Shown here: piece after piece, positions 18,197 through 27,001 of the stretch
How the letters are laid out: every line of letters starts with the position of its first letter
Position numbering within the stretch: position 1 is the first letter of the stretch
Assembly (NCBI GenBank): GCA_013152085.1
Contig: JAADHC010000007.1
Coordinates: 1 to 61,707 of the forward strand
DNA length: 61,707 bases
Direction: 5' to 3'
Source of the DNA: Chlorobiota bacterium
GTDB lineage: Bacteria; Bacteroidota; Bacteroidia; Bacteroidales; VadinHA17
Notes under the pieces: generated by a model
The model's input: only the letters and a program-made list of their open reading frames with translations
What the model was told of the DNA's origin: nothing
Database searches by the model: none
Translations under genes and position numbers: made by a program

Positions 18197-18216
18197 TTAT
18201 TAGGAAAAAGGATAAC

Positions 18217-18247
18217 CAAAGTTAAACACATCTGTCATCTTTCCAAA
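18217..18247 (-). promoter_or_regulatory. Consensus Bacteroidota promoter of the hybrid histidine kinase
   Basis: On the minus strand, TTTG (plus-strand CAAA, 18244-18247), a 19-base spacer and TAACTTTG (plus-strand CAAAGTTA, 18217-18224) match the TTTG-N19/21-TAnnTTTG consensus exactly. Transcription would begin near 18210, leaving a leader of about 14 bases before the ATG at 18196. Confidence 0.75.
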
Positions 18248-18739
18248 AGGGTAAGTATTTTTTCATTTACATAAAAGTACGATTTTAATTAGTACTTTTA
18301 GTATGGTTTTTCAGGGGGCCAGAACACTTTCATGAATATGGTTGTCGCTGAGTTTACATTTCTGGTAAAGTACGAATGCAGAAGTATGAAGTCACCTGCT
18401 ACCGGTAGGCAGGGGAAGGCAGAAGGTTGATTGTTGAAGAGATTTGAGGTGCGACTGCCGACCTGCCGGCGTGGCTTTCCGCAGACGGGGATTACTGATT
18501 ACCGGATACATCTTTAGACAATACAAACCGCACATTGAAAGACATCATCAGGGAAAAAATCCCGGATACAGGAATGTCCGTTGTTCTACTTTCAAATGGA
18601 CGATAATAACCGACAAACAGATTGTTTAACCCATAATCCATTTACCGGAATAATGATTCCTGCCGACTGAATCAAAGCAAAAATACAGTTAATAATAGCA
18701 TTGGATTTAATGTTCTTATTACTTGTATTTTCCGTAAGC
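18248..18739. repeat. Intergenic region with palindromic repeat remnants
   Basis: No convincing gene. CCTGCTACCGGTAGGCAGG at 18395-18413 is a near-perfect palindrome. GACTGCCGACCTGCCGGCG at 18453-18471 shares the GCCGG/CTGCC vocabulary, suggesting decayed dispersed repeats. The rest is unremarkable. Confidence 0.45.
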
Positions 18740-19063
18740 TCAGTCATGATTTATCTTTTGTTCAACAATACCGATAATAAGGCCGCCGAAGATACCCAAA
18801 CCCAGTATTGGTCCCCAGGCATCCGTAATTATGGCATCGGGCAGGCTGAGTACCAGGCCAATGATCAGTCCTTTGAGCCAGCCTTTAACCGGCAGCCGGA
18901 CGGTAAAGATCAGTATACCGATGGTAAAACGGTTTATAAAAGCTCCGGATATCGCAGCAGTCATATCTTCCATTTTCATAAAAAACATCGGAATGATATC
19001 CAGAACACCGAAAACCAGTCCGGCGATTATACCATAATAGAGAGACTTGTTGTTTTGTGACAT
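18740..19063 (-). CDS. Small integral membrane protein, unknown function
   Basis: 107 residues from the ATG at 19063 (MSQNNKSLYYGIIAGLVFGV). A longer reading from 19153 adds 30 residues with no membrane or signal logic, so the shorter start is preferred. Three or four hydrophobic segments with many glycines (GIIAGLVFGVLDIIPMFF, WLKGLIIGLVLSLPDAII, LGLGIFGGLIIGIVEQ) form two similar halves, each with a Gly-rich helix followed by an acidic or Asp-containing turn (LDIIP, LPDAII). I do not recognise the family. Coding bias and the helix pattern support a real gene. Confidence 0.68.
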   Translation of the reverse strand: MSQNNKSLYYGIIAGLVFGVLDIIPMFFMKMEDMTAAISGAFINRFTIGILIFTVRLPVKGWLKGLIIGLVLSLPDAIITDAWGPILGLGIFGGLIIGIVEQKINHD

Positions 19064-19277
19064 TTTTACTGTGTTATGTGGAAACAAAGAGAATAAAACA
19101 ATTCGGATACTTGCTGATTCAGCATTAAATATAACAAAATATCCTAAATCCATAAATTTTTTCCGGGATAAAAGAGTTATGGATTATTGATTTATACCTT
19201 TTCGATTTCTTACGATAGATAATGATGACATTTGGTTTTTCTACCGTTGATCTGTAATCCTTTCATCATGTTTTTTT

Positions 19278-19644
19278 CACCCCCTGTCGGGGATGGTATG
19301 ATGTGGTGAGCTATACCGTCAGCTGAGATGCTGGCTGACGGTGATTCATGTTCAGCCCTGTCTGGGCCTGATGAAAAGACCTGACAGCGAGCATGTGGGT
19401 TGGTTCCACATGAAAGGCCTGTCAATATATGGCAGGAGAAAGATTTATCCTTAATCGTTTCACCAATACGTTATATCGTATAAGCAAGCAAGATTTACAT
19501 TCACCTTATAGTCTTCTAAGGGTCGAATAATTGTAATGTTTTTTCAGAGTCTTGTTTTTATTTTGCCACGAAGTGGCTGAACATAAATAACCGTCCTTGC
19601 AAAGGACGGTTATCAAGTAAAATCAATCACGATCCCCGAAGGGG
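19278..19644. repeat. Cluster of hairpins in a 645-base gene-free stretch
   Basis: The gap 19064-19708 holds no convincing gene but many hairpins: CCCC-TGTC-GGGG (near 19281-19292), ACCGTCAGC/GCTGACGGT (19315-19323 with 19334-19342), CATGTGG/CCACATG (near 19390-19411), GCCAC-GAA-GTGGC (19565-19577), a perfect 12-base stem ATAACCGTCCTT/AAGGACGGTTAT with loop GCA (19587-19613), and CCCC-GAA-GGGG (19634-19644). This looks like an array of REP-like elements or a structured RNA. A 71-codon frame across part of it has no family signature. Confidence 0.6.
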
Positions 19645-19708
19645 GTCAATAGGTATACAGGTTACTGATCCAAAATTCAGGGAAAGTAAAACCCGGCTTG
19701 TAATTATT

Positions 19709-20821
19709 CTATTTTGTTTCTGTAAGCTCAAAAATACCCCGGTTATTTTTCTCCAGCAGGTTTCTGGAATCTTCCAGAAACAACTTCATCTTTTTTCTTG
19801 AGAATTCATCCAGTCCGGTAAATCCGTTTTTTTCGACCTGCAGGCAGGGGAGGACCTCAAACTTCAGTGAACCGTCCAGGGTGAACTTATGCACCCAGGT
19901 GAGATGATACCCGTAATTTTGCAGTGCGGTTTGTCCGCCGTTTTTTGTAAGGGTTATCTCAACCATTGCCCCACCGTCTGTTTTCCTTTTGCGCTGGTTG
20001 GAGACAAAGTTCCCCAGTGAATAAACAACCAACCTTTCCTGAAGTTCTCCTTCTGCGGGCAGATACTCCATCGGCTGAATGACATGCGGATGAGACCCGA
20101 TGATCGCATCCACACCGTGAGCAAAAAGAAATTCTGCCAGCATTTCCTGTTGTTTGGTGGGTTGTGACTGATATTCCTGCCCCCAGTGCAGCATGACGAG
20201 CAGCTTATCCAGGTGCGCTGCAAGAGCATTTTCTATATCTTTTTTCATAAAAGTGGTGTCTGTCAGATTAACTACGGTTGGGGAGGGCACAGGTAATCCG
20301 TTTGTTCCGTATGTGTAATTCAGCAACCCGGCCCTGAGGTTTCCTTTTGTCAGAATCAACAGGTTTGACGAATCCCGGTCGGTGCCGTCCCTGAATGTTC
20401 CTGTATGCTTAATACCGAGAAATTCAAGCACATTGAGGGTTCTTATAATTCCTGTCTTCCCCCGGTCACATGAATGGTTGTTAGCGGTCATAAGAACATT
20501 GATCCCGCTGTTTATGCAGGCTGAGGCAAGTTCGTCAGGTGAGGAAAAGCGGGGATAACCGGTATAGGGTTTTCCTGCCAGGGTACATTCCAGATTGGCG
20601 ATGGCAAAATCCGCCCTTTTCAGGAGCGGTGATACTTTACCGAACACACTTTCGTAATTATAGGTATCCGAAATGGAGTCATACGCCGATTCGATCTGGG
20701 TATCATGACCCATGATATCGCCCATAAAGATCAGGGTCATGGTGTCCGGAACTGCTGATACCTGGCACAATGCTTCCGGTAAGAGAGATAAGATCACAAA
20801 GAAGGTATACAGTATTTTCAT
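19709..20821 (-). CDS. CapA-family (poly-gamma-glutamate capsule-type) metallophosphatase-like protein
   Basis: 370 residues from the ATG at 20821, chosen because a signal peptide (MKILYTFFVILSLLPEALCQ) then starts at residue 1; an ATG at 20851 is also in frame. The CapA/PgsA motifs appear in order: Asp35 and His39 (MGDIMGHD), Asn77 (IANLECT), Asn115-His116 (ANNHSCDRG), His212 (MLHWGQEY) and His244/His246 (GSHPHV), consistent with a calcineurin-like di-metal site. Members take part in polyglutamate capsule assembly, but many are solitary and uncharacterised. No capB, capC or ligase genes are nearby. It is likely periplasmic. Confidence 0.9.
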   Translation of the reverse strand: MKILYTFFVILSLLPEALCQVSAVPDTMTLIFMGDIMGHDTQIESAYDSISDTYNYESVFGKVSPLLKRADFAIANLECTLAGKPYTGYPRFSSPDELASACINSGINVLMTANNHSCDRGKTGIIRTLNVLEFLGIKHTGTFRDGTDRDSSNLLILTKGNLRAGLLNYTYGTNGLPVPSPTVVNLTDTTFMKKDIENALAAHLDKLLVMLHWGQEYQSQPTKQQEMLAEFLFAHGVDAIIGSHPHVIQPMEYLPAEGELQERLVVYSLGNFVSNQRKRKTDGGAMVEITLTKNGGQTALQNYGYHLTWVHKFTLDGSLKFEVLPCLQVEKNGFTGLDEFSRKKMKLFLEDSRNLLEKNNRGIFELTETK

Positions 20822-21003
20822 GGATCTATTCCGGTTTTTCACATCATACAACCATCAACGGATATTGTTGCTTGAAAATACGGAAATTTATAAATTAAAA
20901 AAATATGTTTTATCAGATATGTACTATTGTGTGTTTTATTGACCGGCCCGGTAAACAGAGCCGATAATTACGTGGTAATTTGTATGAAAAGAATTATGTT
21001 AAA

Positions 21004-21053
21004 TACATATTATAATATATATAATTAATAGCATTTGCGCATCCTTTGGATGC
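21004..21053. repeat. AT-rich 18-mer shared with 54183-54200, and a small hairpin
   Basis: TACATATTATAATATATA at 21004-21021 recurs exactly at 54183-54200. GCATCC-TTT-GGATGC (21039-21053) is a 6-base stem beyond the 3-prime end of the NrfD-like gene. It could help end that minus-strand operon, though no clear T-run follows. Confidence 0.4.
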
Positions 21054-21100
21054 AGGAATACTCATTCAGGTTTTCCGGGAATGACTGAAAATGGTTTGTT

Positions 21101-22351
21101 TTATGCTACGGCGGGTTGTGCTTCCTTAGATGCTTTTTTCCTCACCAGGGCGGTTATATCATATCCTTCAAACAGGATGGCAATGGCGATCTTGACCAGA
21201 AAAGTAAAAAGCAGGGAACCCAGGGCAAAAATCATTACTGCTGTTTTAATTTCAACCATTGAGGGTGTATAAATGTAAAACTGACCCAACACATCCGGTG
21301 TGAAACCGGGGATGACCAGTGCAATCCCTTTTTCAATATAGACACTGGCATAGATCAATATCGCGCCGATATTCATAGTGAACAGGTTTTTTCTTGTTGT
21401 CGGGATAAGATACAGGAAAAATGCAGCTGTTCCCATGATGATTGATGACCAGCTGTAAAAGACAATTTCCCGGTTATTGCCGATACCAAACAGCAGATAT
21501 TTCCAGAAAATGATATGTTCGGTGTCAGAATAAAACTCTTTGAAGAATTCCGCAATAGAAAAGAACAAATAGATGGACATGGCGTATACCATATACTCTG
21601 CAATTTTCCATAATACTTTGTCCTGGATCTCAAATTTTGTATATTTTCTCAGGATCTGGAAGAGTATGAGTAAGATGGCTGGTCCCGAGCAAAAGGCTGA
21701 AGCCAGGAATCTGGGGGCAAGCAGGGCACTGTTCCAGTAAGGACGGGCCGGCAGGGCATTATAGAGGAATGCGGTTACCGTATGAATCGAGACAGCCATC
21801 GGGATACTGAACAGTACAAGGGCCTGGACCAATGATTTGTTATATTCTTTTTTTATGAATATACTATATAATAAATGACTGACCACGATAAAGTTTACCA
21901 GCAGATAAATAAACAGTACGAAAAAGTCCCAGGAGAGCATGGAGCGGGGGAAATTTAAAGTTCCCAGGATGGGAAGCATGTGCCAGAATCGCTGGGGATT
22001 TCCGATATCCACCATGATAAAGCCGATACACATGATCACTGCGGACACGGCCAGCAATTCACCGAAAATAACCACCTCTTTGATGGGTTTCCAGTTATAG
22101 ACATACGCCGGAACCACCAACATGACAGCGGCAGCTGCAACACCAACCAGGAAGGTGAAATTTCCAATGTAAAAAGCCCATGATACCGAGTCACGCATAT
22201 GCGTGGCAATTAATCCTTCATTCAATTGTTTTGCATATCCTGATGCTCCCCAGAGCAACAACAGTAAAAGGAATCCCAACCAATAATAATAATTTTTTTT
22301 ACCGTGCAGAATGATTCGAATACTCCCTGTTACAAAACGTAAGAAATTCAT
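21101..22351 (-). CDS. NrfD/DsrP-like membrane quinone-interacting subunit
   Basis: 416 residues, about ten membrane helices. The region SWAFYIGNFTFLVGVAAAAV and the segment GELLAVSAVIMCIGFIMVDIGNPQRFW are typical of the NrfD/PsrC family and, from memory, closest to DsrP/HmeB. These subunits bind menaquinol or menaquinone and pass electrons to or from a partner FeS protein. It is the last gene of a three-gene operon: tetraheme cytochrome, 4x[4Fe-4S] protein (24 bases upstream), then this. No molybdopterin catalytic subunit and no DsrM/DsrK are present, so the terminal partner must be encoded elsewhere. Confidence 0.9.
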   Translation of the reverse strand: MNFLRFVTGSIRIILHGKKNYYYWLGFLLLLLLWGASGYAKQLNEGLIATHMRDSVSWAFYIGNFTFLVGVAAAAVMLVVPAYVYNWKPIKEVVIFGELLAVSAVIMCIGFIMVDIGNPQRFWHMLPILGTLNFPRSMLSWDFFVLFIYLLVNFIVVSHLLYSIFIKKEYNKSLVQALVLFSIPMAVSIHTVTAFLYNALPARPYWNSALLAPRFLASAFCSGPAILLILFQILRKYTKFEIQDKVLWKIAEYMVYAMSIYLFFSIAEFFKEFYSDTEHIIFWKYLLFGIGNNREIVFYSWSSIIMGTAAFFLYLIPTTRKNLFTMNIGAILIYASVYIEKGIALVIPGFTPDVLGQFYIYTPSMVEIKTAVMIFALGSLLFTFLVKIAIAILFEGYDITALVRKKASKEAQPAVA

Positions 22352-22375
22352 ATCTATTAGTTTTTTCTTTGAAAA

Positions 22376-23266
22376 TTAGACACCGAAGAAATAGAAAAAC
22401 TTGGGTTGGGTATTCAGCTCTTCTTTTAATACCAATACCCGTTTATTCTCAATGATATACCTGACCTCGCTTTCTTCATCCAAAAGGTTTCCGAATTTCC
22501 GTGCGCCAACGGGGCAAATTTCAACACAGACCGGATACAGGTTCTCCCGGACACGCTGGATGCAGAAAGTGCATTTTTCAACTACCCCTTTTATCCTTGG
22601 ACGGTTTCCGAGGTAATGAGTGTCCGTATTCAACTTCTCTTCCGGAATGCCGGGCTCAGCCCAGTTAAAATGACGGGCCCCGTATGGACAGGCTGCCATG
22701 CAATAACGGCAGCCGATACACCAGTTATAGTCTATCACAACGATTCCGTCCGGTGCTTTCCAGGTGGCTTTTACCGGACATACTTTCACACAAGGCGGAT
22801 TTTCACACTGCTGACAGGCTATGGGAATATAAAAATGTCCTTCTTCCGGTACTTTTTCAGGATTATAATAAACATTGGCATGAGCAAAATCAATTCCCCT
22901 CACTTTTTCCATCTGGAGAACCTGGATCCATTGAACCTGTGGATCACGCGACTGGTTGTTTTCTTCTACACAGGCATATACGCATCTCCTGCATCCTATA
23001 CATCTGGAAAGATCCAGCGCATACCCGAATAATTCACCACCGGTGGCGGGTTTATCTGAAATTTGAAATTCCTTACCGTATTTTTTCCGATAGGATATTT
23101 TTAGTTTATGAATTAAATCTTCCTTTTCTTTTTTCGATAATACTCTGAAATTCTTCGTCAGGAATTCATCAATCGCTCTCATATCACAACCTGCAAGTGC
23201 GAGTGTTGAAAAAGTGGCTACTGATAAATTTTTAAGAAAAGATCTCCTGGAATTGTTTTTTTTCAT
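22376..23266 (-). CDS. Tat-exported 4x[4Fe-4S] ferredoxin-like subunit (DsrO/NrfC/PsrB family)
   Basis: 296 residues. The N-terminus has a twin-arginine signal (NSRRSFLKNL, Arg7-Arg8) followed by a hydrophobic stretch with Cys27 (LALAGC), so it may also be lipidated. Sixteen Cys make four cubane sites: 89/92/95/99, 151/154/159/163, 183/186/189/193 and 232/235/247/251, the usual order in PsrB/DmsB/NrfC/DsrO proteins. It would sit on the periplasmic face, docked to the NrfD-like subunit, and carry electrons between the quinone pool and the tetraheme cytochrome. Gaps of 25 bases on each side indicate one operon. Confidence 0.92.
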   Translation of the reverse strand: MKKNNSRRSFLKNLSVATFSTLALAGCDMRAIDEFLTKNFRVLSKKEKEDLIHKLKISYRKKYGKEFQISDKPATGGELFGYALDLSRCIGCRRCVYACVEENNQSRDPQVQWIQVLQMEKVRGIDFAHANVYYNPEKVPEEGHFYIPIACQQCENPPCVKVCPVKATWKAPDGIVVIDYNWCIGCRYCMAACPYGARHFNWAEPGIPEEKLNTDTHYLGNRPRIKGVVEKCTFCIQRVRENLYPVCVEICPVGARKFGNLLDEESEVRYIIENKRVLVLKEELNTQPKFFYFFGV

Positions 23267-23291
23267 TTCATCAATATTTTTCCATTAAGAT

Positions 23292-23873
23292 TCAATGTAT
23301 ATCTTCCTGTCTTACAGGTGGAGGCATTGGTGCTAAGGGTTTGAATTTCGGGGAATGGGGATTGTGACAATGAACACATAATAAATACTCTTTAGGTCCC
23401 TTCCAGTAACCGGTTCGCTTTCCATGCACACCAACTTTCCAATCCCTGTATTTATCCCCGTGACATTGTCCGCAAAGTTTTTGTGATTCATTAAAACCTA
23501 TAAGTTTTCCACTGGCAAGACGCAGCGAATCCCGGTTATTCAGATCATGACAATCCAGACACCACCGGTTTTTACTGTCATGATCAAACATAGAGTCAAT
23601 CTTAACATGCATGTATTCCAGCTTTCTCCGGTGCGGGTTAGGTACCATTTCAGCGTGACATTCACTGCAGGGAAAAATACCCTCTGAAAACGGAGGAGGC
23701 TTAACCGCAATATCTTGATGTTTAATATTATTGCTATCAGGCATAAACTCATTTTGAATCCATTCAGGATTCGTTTGTTCTGTCGAGGCGTTATCTCCGG
23801 TACATCTTGTAAAAAAGACAACGAACCCTGCCATCATGATTACCTTTATCAGGCTGTAACTTGTTGCATTCAT
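23292..23873 (-). CDS. Periplasmic tetraheme c-type cytochrome
   Basis: 193 residues. A short hydrophobic leader (about 8-22) is followed by Cys24 (FFTRC), possibly a non-standard lipidation site. Four CxxCH motifs lie at 69-73 (CSECH), 105-109 (CLDCH), 134-138 (CGQCH) and 166-170 (CVHCH). His81, His98, His150 and His173 are possible distal ligands. It is first in the operon with the DsrO-like and DsrP-like subunits and resembles DsrJ in position, but DsrJ has three hemes. It likely relays electrons between the membrane module and a soluble or outer-membrane partner. Confidence 0.88.
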   Translation of the reverse strand: MNATSYSLIKVIMMAGFVVFFTRCTGDNASTEQTNPEWIQNEFMPDSNNIKHQDIAVKPPPFSEGIFPCSECHAEMVPNPHRRKLEYMHVKIDSMFDHDSKNRWCLDCHDLNNRDSLRLASGKLIGFNESQKLCGQCHGDKYRDWKVGVHGKRTGYWKGPKEYLLCVHCHNPHSPKFKPLAPMPPPVRQEDIH

Positions 23874-24210
23874 GCCGTTTTTTTTAATAAATATGCTTTA
23901 TATTCAATGGGATCATAACATCATAGTCTGGTTCCGGATCTTTCCCGTTTTTGATCCTAAAAATATACAATTCATGATAAAAGATTCGTAATCATATTTA
24001 AGTAGATATAGATATATATATTTATATACATCGTAATATGCTTATATGAAGAGATATAGTCTTCATTGCAGGTTAATGTATTACAGAAATATAGAATCAT
24101 TTTAGATTATTCCCATTTTCATTCAAAGTGATAATGGTTGCTTTTGCATAAAAGTAAAATGACTACCTGAAAGCCGTATTTATAGTAATTTCTGAAGCGG
24201 TTCCGGCTGA
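23874..24210. other. AT-rich intergenic region, no gene seen
   Basis: 337 bases, very AT-rich, with an alternating TA tract near 24003-24031. It is upstream of the cytochrome operon, so its promoter should be here, but I find no good TAnnTTTG match. No ORF with family features. Confidence 0.4.
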
Positions 24211-26736
24211 TTATTTTTTTACAAACCTTAACAAAGAAATATCCTGATTCGTTTTCAAACGGATGAGATAAATTCCCGGCTTCCAGCGGCTGACATCTAC
24301 GATCCATTTCTTTTGACCGGAATTAACAATATTCAATACTTCTTCTCCCAGAATATTTAAGATGCTGATTTCGGCGGGAGTTTCCATTCCGGTGCGGGAA
24401 ATGGTTAGTTTATCTCTTGCCGGGTTTGGCCAGATTTTTATTTCCGAAAGGTGCTCTGAGTTATCAGGTGGTGTTCCGGTTGTAATATTCAATGTAGTGC
24501 GCCACAATCCACCACCTGCGGTACCGGCATAAACCTGTAAGGGGTTATGAGGATTGAACCGGGCAAAGTTAAAACCCGTATGTGTAATATTCTGTGAAGT
24601 AATTACATTCCAGGAAACCCCGTTATCTTCAGAGATGAAAATACCGTGATCTTCGGTCAGGGTCATGTTATACCATTGTTGACCAACCGCCATGATCACA
24701 TTTGAGTTCGCAGGATTTATATCCACATCAACCACCCGGGAATGGCTGAGGATTTTGTTCCATGTTGTTCCATGGTCTGATGAACGGTATAATCCGCCTG
24801 ATGAACTCCAGTCGAAATTATCCGAGATACCTATGAAAACATCCTGTTGATTGCTTATGTAAACTTTTCCGATATCACCGGAGGGTATTCCGGATACCTG
24901 GGACCAGTTTTGCCCACCGTCAACAGATTTGTACAACCCGTTAAAACCAGCTCCCCAGGAATTAATTCCCAGGTACAGTTCCTGTACATTTAAAGGATTT
25001 ATGGCGATATCCCATACGTATGTTGTGTTTGCTCCCAATCCTGTATTTATAGTATTCCACGAAGCCCCTCCATCGGTTGATTTATATACGCCATTATGAT
25101 AGATAGCAGCATAAATAGTTCTGTTCCCGGTTGTGCCGGATGTAAAGTCAATGGTGACATCATAACGTCCGTCTTTAGGCAGATTCCCTGTAATATCGGA
25201 TACCGTAACTCCGTTATCGGATGAGAAAACCAACCCGCCGGAAGTATAACCTGCCATAAGCCCGCCCTGGGAACCCTGATAACGTTCGATGTATAAGTCG
25301 CCGTTGACCGGATCAACCAAAATATCTTTTACCGCATCAATATCAGAAATAGTCCCGATTACAGGATCCTCATGTGAATCCAGACGTAAAAAGGAGTTTC
25401 CACCATCATCACTTCTGAAAAGTCCGAAATCATCATATCCCACATACATTTTGTTTGAATCTGCAGGATCAAAAGCGACAGATTCGGTATTCATACATTC
25501 CAGACCGTTCCCTTTCCATCCTCCGCCGACAGCGTTGGTAAAAGCATTATGCCAGGTATTCCCGGAATCATCGCTGACTTCAACATGGTCTCTGCAAATC
25601 GCCATCCGGGAAGGATCGGACTTTGCTATCCGGATATCGTAGGCATATCCTTCCCAGAAAAACGCGGTATCCATCCATCCACCTATGATTGGTGTGTAAA
25701 TCAAATCCCAGTTGATTCCGCCATCCCATGTTGCAAAAATTCCCGTCTGATCATATCCGCTACCCGGATTTGTTGCTATATAAATAACGTCAACATCGGT
25801 AGGATCGATATCAAATTTCCAGTAATCGTAGAAAAGTTCATCGTACGGGTCGTATTTGGGAAGGTTACCGGTTATGTCATACCATGTATCTCCCAGATCG
25901 TCACTTCTGAATATCCCTCCGGAAAAGGTTGTGGAATCAGGGAGATTCCCAATAACTTTCAGGGTGAGTGTTAAAATATAACTTCCATAATCATTGTCCA
26001 CGCTGATCCGGTAACAATTGTCATGGGGTAATCCGCTATTTTTCGGTAACCATGTGGCACCGCCGTCGTCGCTGCGGAAAACCCCTCGGTTAGTTGCCAT
26101 TACGATCGTATCCGTGTTGGGGATGATATCAATGGTATGAACCGATAATGAATCCGGTAAACCATTGTTTATGGCTGTCCATGTCTGACCGCTATCCATG
26201 CTCCTGTAGATTCCCCATGGGCCATCATAACCCGGAAAAGGTAAAAAATCAGAAAAAGAACATTCACCCGCTTCATCTCCCAGGCCAAGAAACAACCGCG
26301 ACGGATCAGCCGAATCAACAGCAATGGCAGAAGTTTCAACAGGGGGATTATTATCATCAATAACCGTAGGAAAAAGTTTTTGCCATGTGTCACCTCCATC
26401 TTCACTTTTAAAAAAACCCACACCATCACAAATATATATTCTTTGATAATTAGCAGGGTCTAATTTGATTTCATTGATCCAGTAAATATCGCTGCCATAC
26501 GGCATATTGGTCAGGTTATGATTAATATTTTGCCACGAATTCCCTCCGTCGGTGGATTTAAAGATTCCTTCAATATCTCCGGCAGTATATATAACATCCT
26601 TGTTGTCAGGTTGGATGACCAGGTAATGCAGGTCACTGCCTGCTCCCGGACCGATGTTTGACCAAGTCTGACTTTGGGTGGTGTAAAAAACAGCGATAAG
26701 ACAAAATGATAGTGTGATAAATTTTAACTTTTTCAT
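24211..26736 (-). CDS. BNR/Asp-box beta-propeller protein, T9SS cargo
   Basis: 841 residues. A signal peptide (about 1-22) is followed by many Asp-box (BNR) repeats such as FKSTDGGNSWQ, YRSMDSGQTW, FRSDDGGATW and YKSVDGGQNW. These build one or two seven-bladed propellers like those in GH74 xyloglucanases and sortilin-like proteins. I do not see the paired GH74 catalytic Asp residues clearly enough to call a glycosidase. The C-terminal 75 residues form a T9SS type A sorting domain (IKIWPNPARDKLTISRTG, ending RFVKK). It is likely a surface or secreted protein for glycan binding or cleavage. Confidence 0.88.
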   Translation of the reverse strand: MKKLKFITLSFCLIAVFYTTQSQTWSNIGPGAGSDLHYLVIQPDNKDVIYTAGDIEGIFKSTDGGNSWQNINHNLTNMPYGSDIYWINEIKLDPANYQRIYICDGVGFFKSEDGGDTWQKLFPTVIDDNNPPVETSAIAVDSADPSRLFLGLGDEAGECSFSDFLPFPGYDGPWGIYRSMDSGQTWTAINNGLPDSLSVHTIDIIPNTDTIVMATNRGVFRSDDGGATWLPKNSGLPHDNCYRISVDNDYGSYILTLTLKVIGNLPDSTTFSGGIFRSDDLGDTWYDITGNLPKYDPYDELFYDYWKFDIDPTDVDVIYIATNPGSGYDQTGIFATWDGGINWDLIYTPIIGGWMDTAFFWEGYAYDIRIAKSDPSRMAICRDHVEVSDDSGNTWHNAFTNAVGGGWKGNGLECMNTESVAFDPADSNKMYVGYDDFGLFRSDDGGNSFLRLDSHEDPVIGTISDIDAVKDILVDPVNGDLYIERYQGSQGGLMAGYTSGGLVFSSDNGVTVSDITGNLPKDGRYDVTIDFTSGTTGNRTIYAAIYHNGVYKSTDGGASWNTINTGLGANTTYVWDIAINPLNVQELYLGINSWGAGFNGLYKSVDGGQNWSQVSGIPSGDIGKVYISNQQDVFIGISDNFDWSSSGGLYRSSDHGTTWNKILSHSRVVDVDINPANSNVIMAVGQQWYNMTLTEDHGIFISEDNGVSWNVITSQNITHTGFNFARFNPHNPLQVYAGTAGGGLWRTTLNITTGTPPDNSEHLSEIKIWPNPARDKLTISRTGMETPAEISILNILGEEVLNIVNSGQKKWIVDVSRWKPGIYLIRLKTNQDISLLRFVKK

Positions 26737-27001
26737 GATGTGATCGTTTGAACAGATAACTTATAAACAAACAAATTACGGATATTGGTTATGGAAACAA
26801 ATTTTAATTACTACGGAATACCTTGCTTTTTGATTATTGGAATAAAATCAGTGACTAAGAGGTTGAAATAGCTGGATGAACAAGAAAGCCTTTATCGTAA
26901 TCTTTACCTGTGTCGAAATAACTCCCTGTAGGCCATAAAAAAACAGATGATCCCTTTACCTGGCTCTTCATCACTTCACCCCCTGCAAGGAGCTTCAATC
27001 A

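Noticed and set aside
18444-18629. 61-codon plus-strand frame
   Set aside because: Overlaps repeat remnants and has no coding features.
19210-19425. 71-codon minus-strand frame in the hairpin cluster
   Set aside because: Its sequence follows the hairpins rather than a protein pattern.
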